Source of the DNA: JACCTU01 sp963809175
GTDB lineage: Bacteria; Actinomycetota; Thermoleophilia; Gaiellales; Gaiellaceae
NCBI GenBank assembly: GCA_963809175.1
Contig: CAWEIK010000003.1
Span: 186,001-250,000, forward strand
DNA: 64,000 nt
Direction of reading: 5' to 3'
Shown one piece after another: positions 63,320-64,000 of this stretch; position 1 is the stretch's first letter, and every line of letters starts with the position of its first letter. The notes beneath the pieces are model-generated. The model searched no databases, was not told where the DNA came from, and was given only the letters and a program-made list of their open reading frames with translations. The position numbers and the translations under genes were made by a program.

Positions 63320-64000
63320 GCGTCTACGATACCCCCTGGGGGTACTTCTCGCCATCGGTCTCGTGCTCACGGGGTCGAGCTCGAGCACGGGCCTGCTCCG
63401 ACCGGCACCGGAGCTGCGGGTTCCGGCCGGGTACGTCGCCGAGCGCTACGCGACCGGACTGATGCGCCCGACGGCGATGGCCTTCGGCCCGGACGGCCGC
63501 CTGTACGTGGCCCAGGAGACCGGCCAGATCGTCGTCGTCGGCGTCGGGAGCGCGAAGCCGCGCGTCCTGGCGCAGGGTTTCCACGAACCGCTCGGGATCG
63601 CCTGGAGCGGCCCGCGACTCTTCGTCTCCTCGCGCGGGCGTCTCGACAGCCTGAACCTCATCGACAAGACGCTGCGGGCGCGTCGCACCCTGTTGCAGGG
63701 GCTGCCGAACGGCCGCCACCAGCAGGACAACGTCGTGCGTCGGCGGCGACGGCCGGCTCTACGTCGGCTCGGGATCGACGTGCGACGTCTGCAAGGAGAA
63801 GGACGCGAGGAGCGCCACGATCCTCTCCGTCCTCCCGAACGGGCGCGGCCTGCGCGTCGTCGCGAAGGGTCTGCGAAACCCGTACGGGCTGGCGTTCCAG
63901 CCGGGAACGGGCCGGCTCTACGCGACGGTGAACGGGCGAGACGATCTCGGCGGCTCCGAGCCCGCGGAGCTGCTCGTGCACGTCTCGCAGGGCCGGAACT
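63318..64000 (+). CDS. Sorbosone/glucose dehydrogenase-like beta-propeller protein, 3' end outside window, one apparent frameshift
   Basis: Signal peptide (YPLGVLLAIGLVLTGSSSS) then PQQ-dependent sugar dehydrogenase-type repeats: MRPTAMAFGPDGRLYVAQETG, then after an extra base near 63738 VGGDGRLYVGSGSTCDVC, LRNPYGLAFQPGTGRLYATVNGRDD. The family oxidises sugars outside the membrane or acts as a cell-surface binding propeller. The ATG overlaps that of copA on the other strand, and the first codons contain the CsoR-type operator, so expression may respond to copper. Confidence 0.8.
   Translation, partial: MRLRYPLGVLLAIGLVLTGSSSSTGLLRPAPELRVPAGYVAERYATGLMRPTAMAFGPDGRLYVAQETGQIVVVGVGSAKPRVLAQGFHEPLGIAWSGPRLFVSSRGRLDSLNLIDKTLRARRTLLQGLPNGRHQQDNVVRRRRRPALRRLGIDVRRLQGEGREERHDPLRPPERARPARRREGSAKPVRAGVPAGNGPALRDGERARRSRRLRARGAARARLAGPE
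63330..63344. promoter_or_regulatory. CsoR-type operator palindrome
   Basis: TACCCCC-T-GGGGGTA, a perfect 7+1+7 palindrome of the G/C-tract kind bound by CsoR proteins, 10 bases upstream of the copA ATG and touching its -10 (63331-63326). It lies within codons 5-9 of the divergent gene. Confidence 0.75.

Overview
The window is about 70% GC, densely packed and rich in GTG and TTG starts and in 4-base start/stop overlaps. The division and cell-wall (dcw) cluster has MraZ, no ftsA, and an FtsL/FtsI/FtsW/FtsQ/FtsZ set of actinobacterial type; SecF carries the actinobacterial GYS-x-YD motif. Taken together this suggests a deep-branching actinobacterium of the Thermoleophilia kind (Gaiellales/Solirubrobacterales-like). 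That placement is an inference from gene content and protein style.

Layout. 1-4.0 kb: fused secDF (cut by the window edge), a UbiK-like small protein and a UbiB kinase. 4.0-8.5 kb: alpha/beta hydrolase, Kelch protein, an atypical response regulator, an ECF sigma factor coupled to ogt, and a PfkB kinase. 8.55-23.3 kb: complete dcw cluster mraZ-rsmH-ftsL-ftsI-murE-murF-mraY-murD-ftsW-murG-murC-murB-ftsQ-ftsZ, opened by a promoter overlaid with four MraZ boxes at exact 10-base spacing. 23.4-28.3 kb: glycine cleavage system gcvT-H-PA-PB and a GST-like gene. 28.3-31.4 kb: aldo/keto reductase, rlmN, a small membrane protein and a methyltransferase. 31.4-37.7 kb: alpha-glucoside utilisation operon (GH13 enzyme, binding protein, two permeases, membrane protein, MalK-type ATPase). 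37.7-45.2 kb: threonine aldolase, serine hydrolase, MacB/FtsX-type exporter, Ca2+/H+ antiporter, inactive-looking HAD protein, Cys-rich protein. 45.2-48.1 kb: two tandem AlkZ-type DNA glycosylases overlapping endonuclease IV, a probable base-excision repair operon. 48.1-56.0 kb: gltX, receiver protein, M3-type peptidase, cupin, serine hydrolase, aadA-like nucleotidyltransferase and small enzymes. 56.0-60.9 kb: a gene-poor, hairpin-rich, decayed stretch with small proteins, secreted proteins and a broken tyrosine integrase ending at tRNA-Glu. 61-64 kb: copper operon copA-csoR, and a divergent sorbosone-dehydrogenase-like gene cut by the window end.

Two patterns run through the window. First, at least 17 genes, nearly all heads of transcription units, have a TANNNT -10 element only 6-11 bases before the start codon and no Shine-Dalgarno sequence, which points to widespread leaderless transcription. 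Several divergent pairs share interlocked -10 elements. Second, eight otherwise well-conserved genes (including essential murF and murC) carry eleven single-base insertions that break the frame. These look like sequence errors rather than pseudogenes, and I annotate each such gene over its full span.
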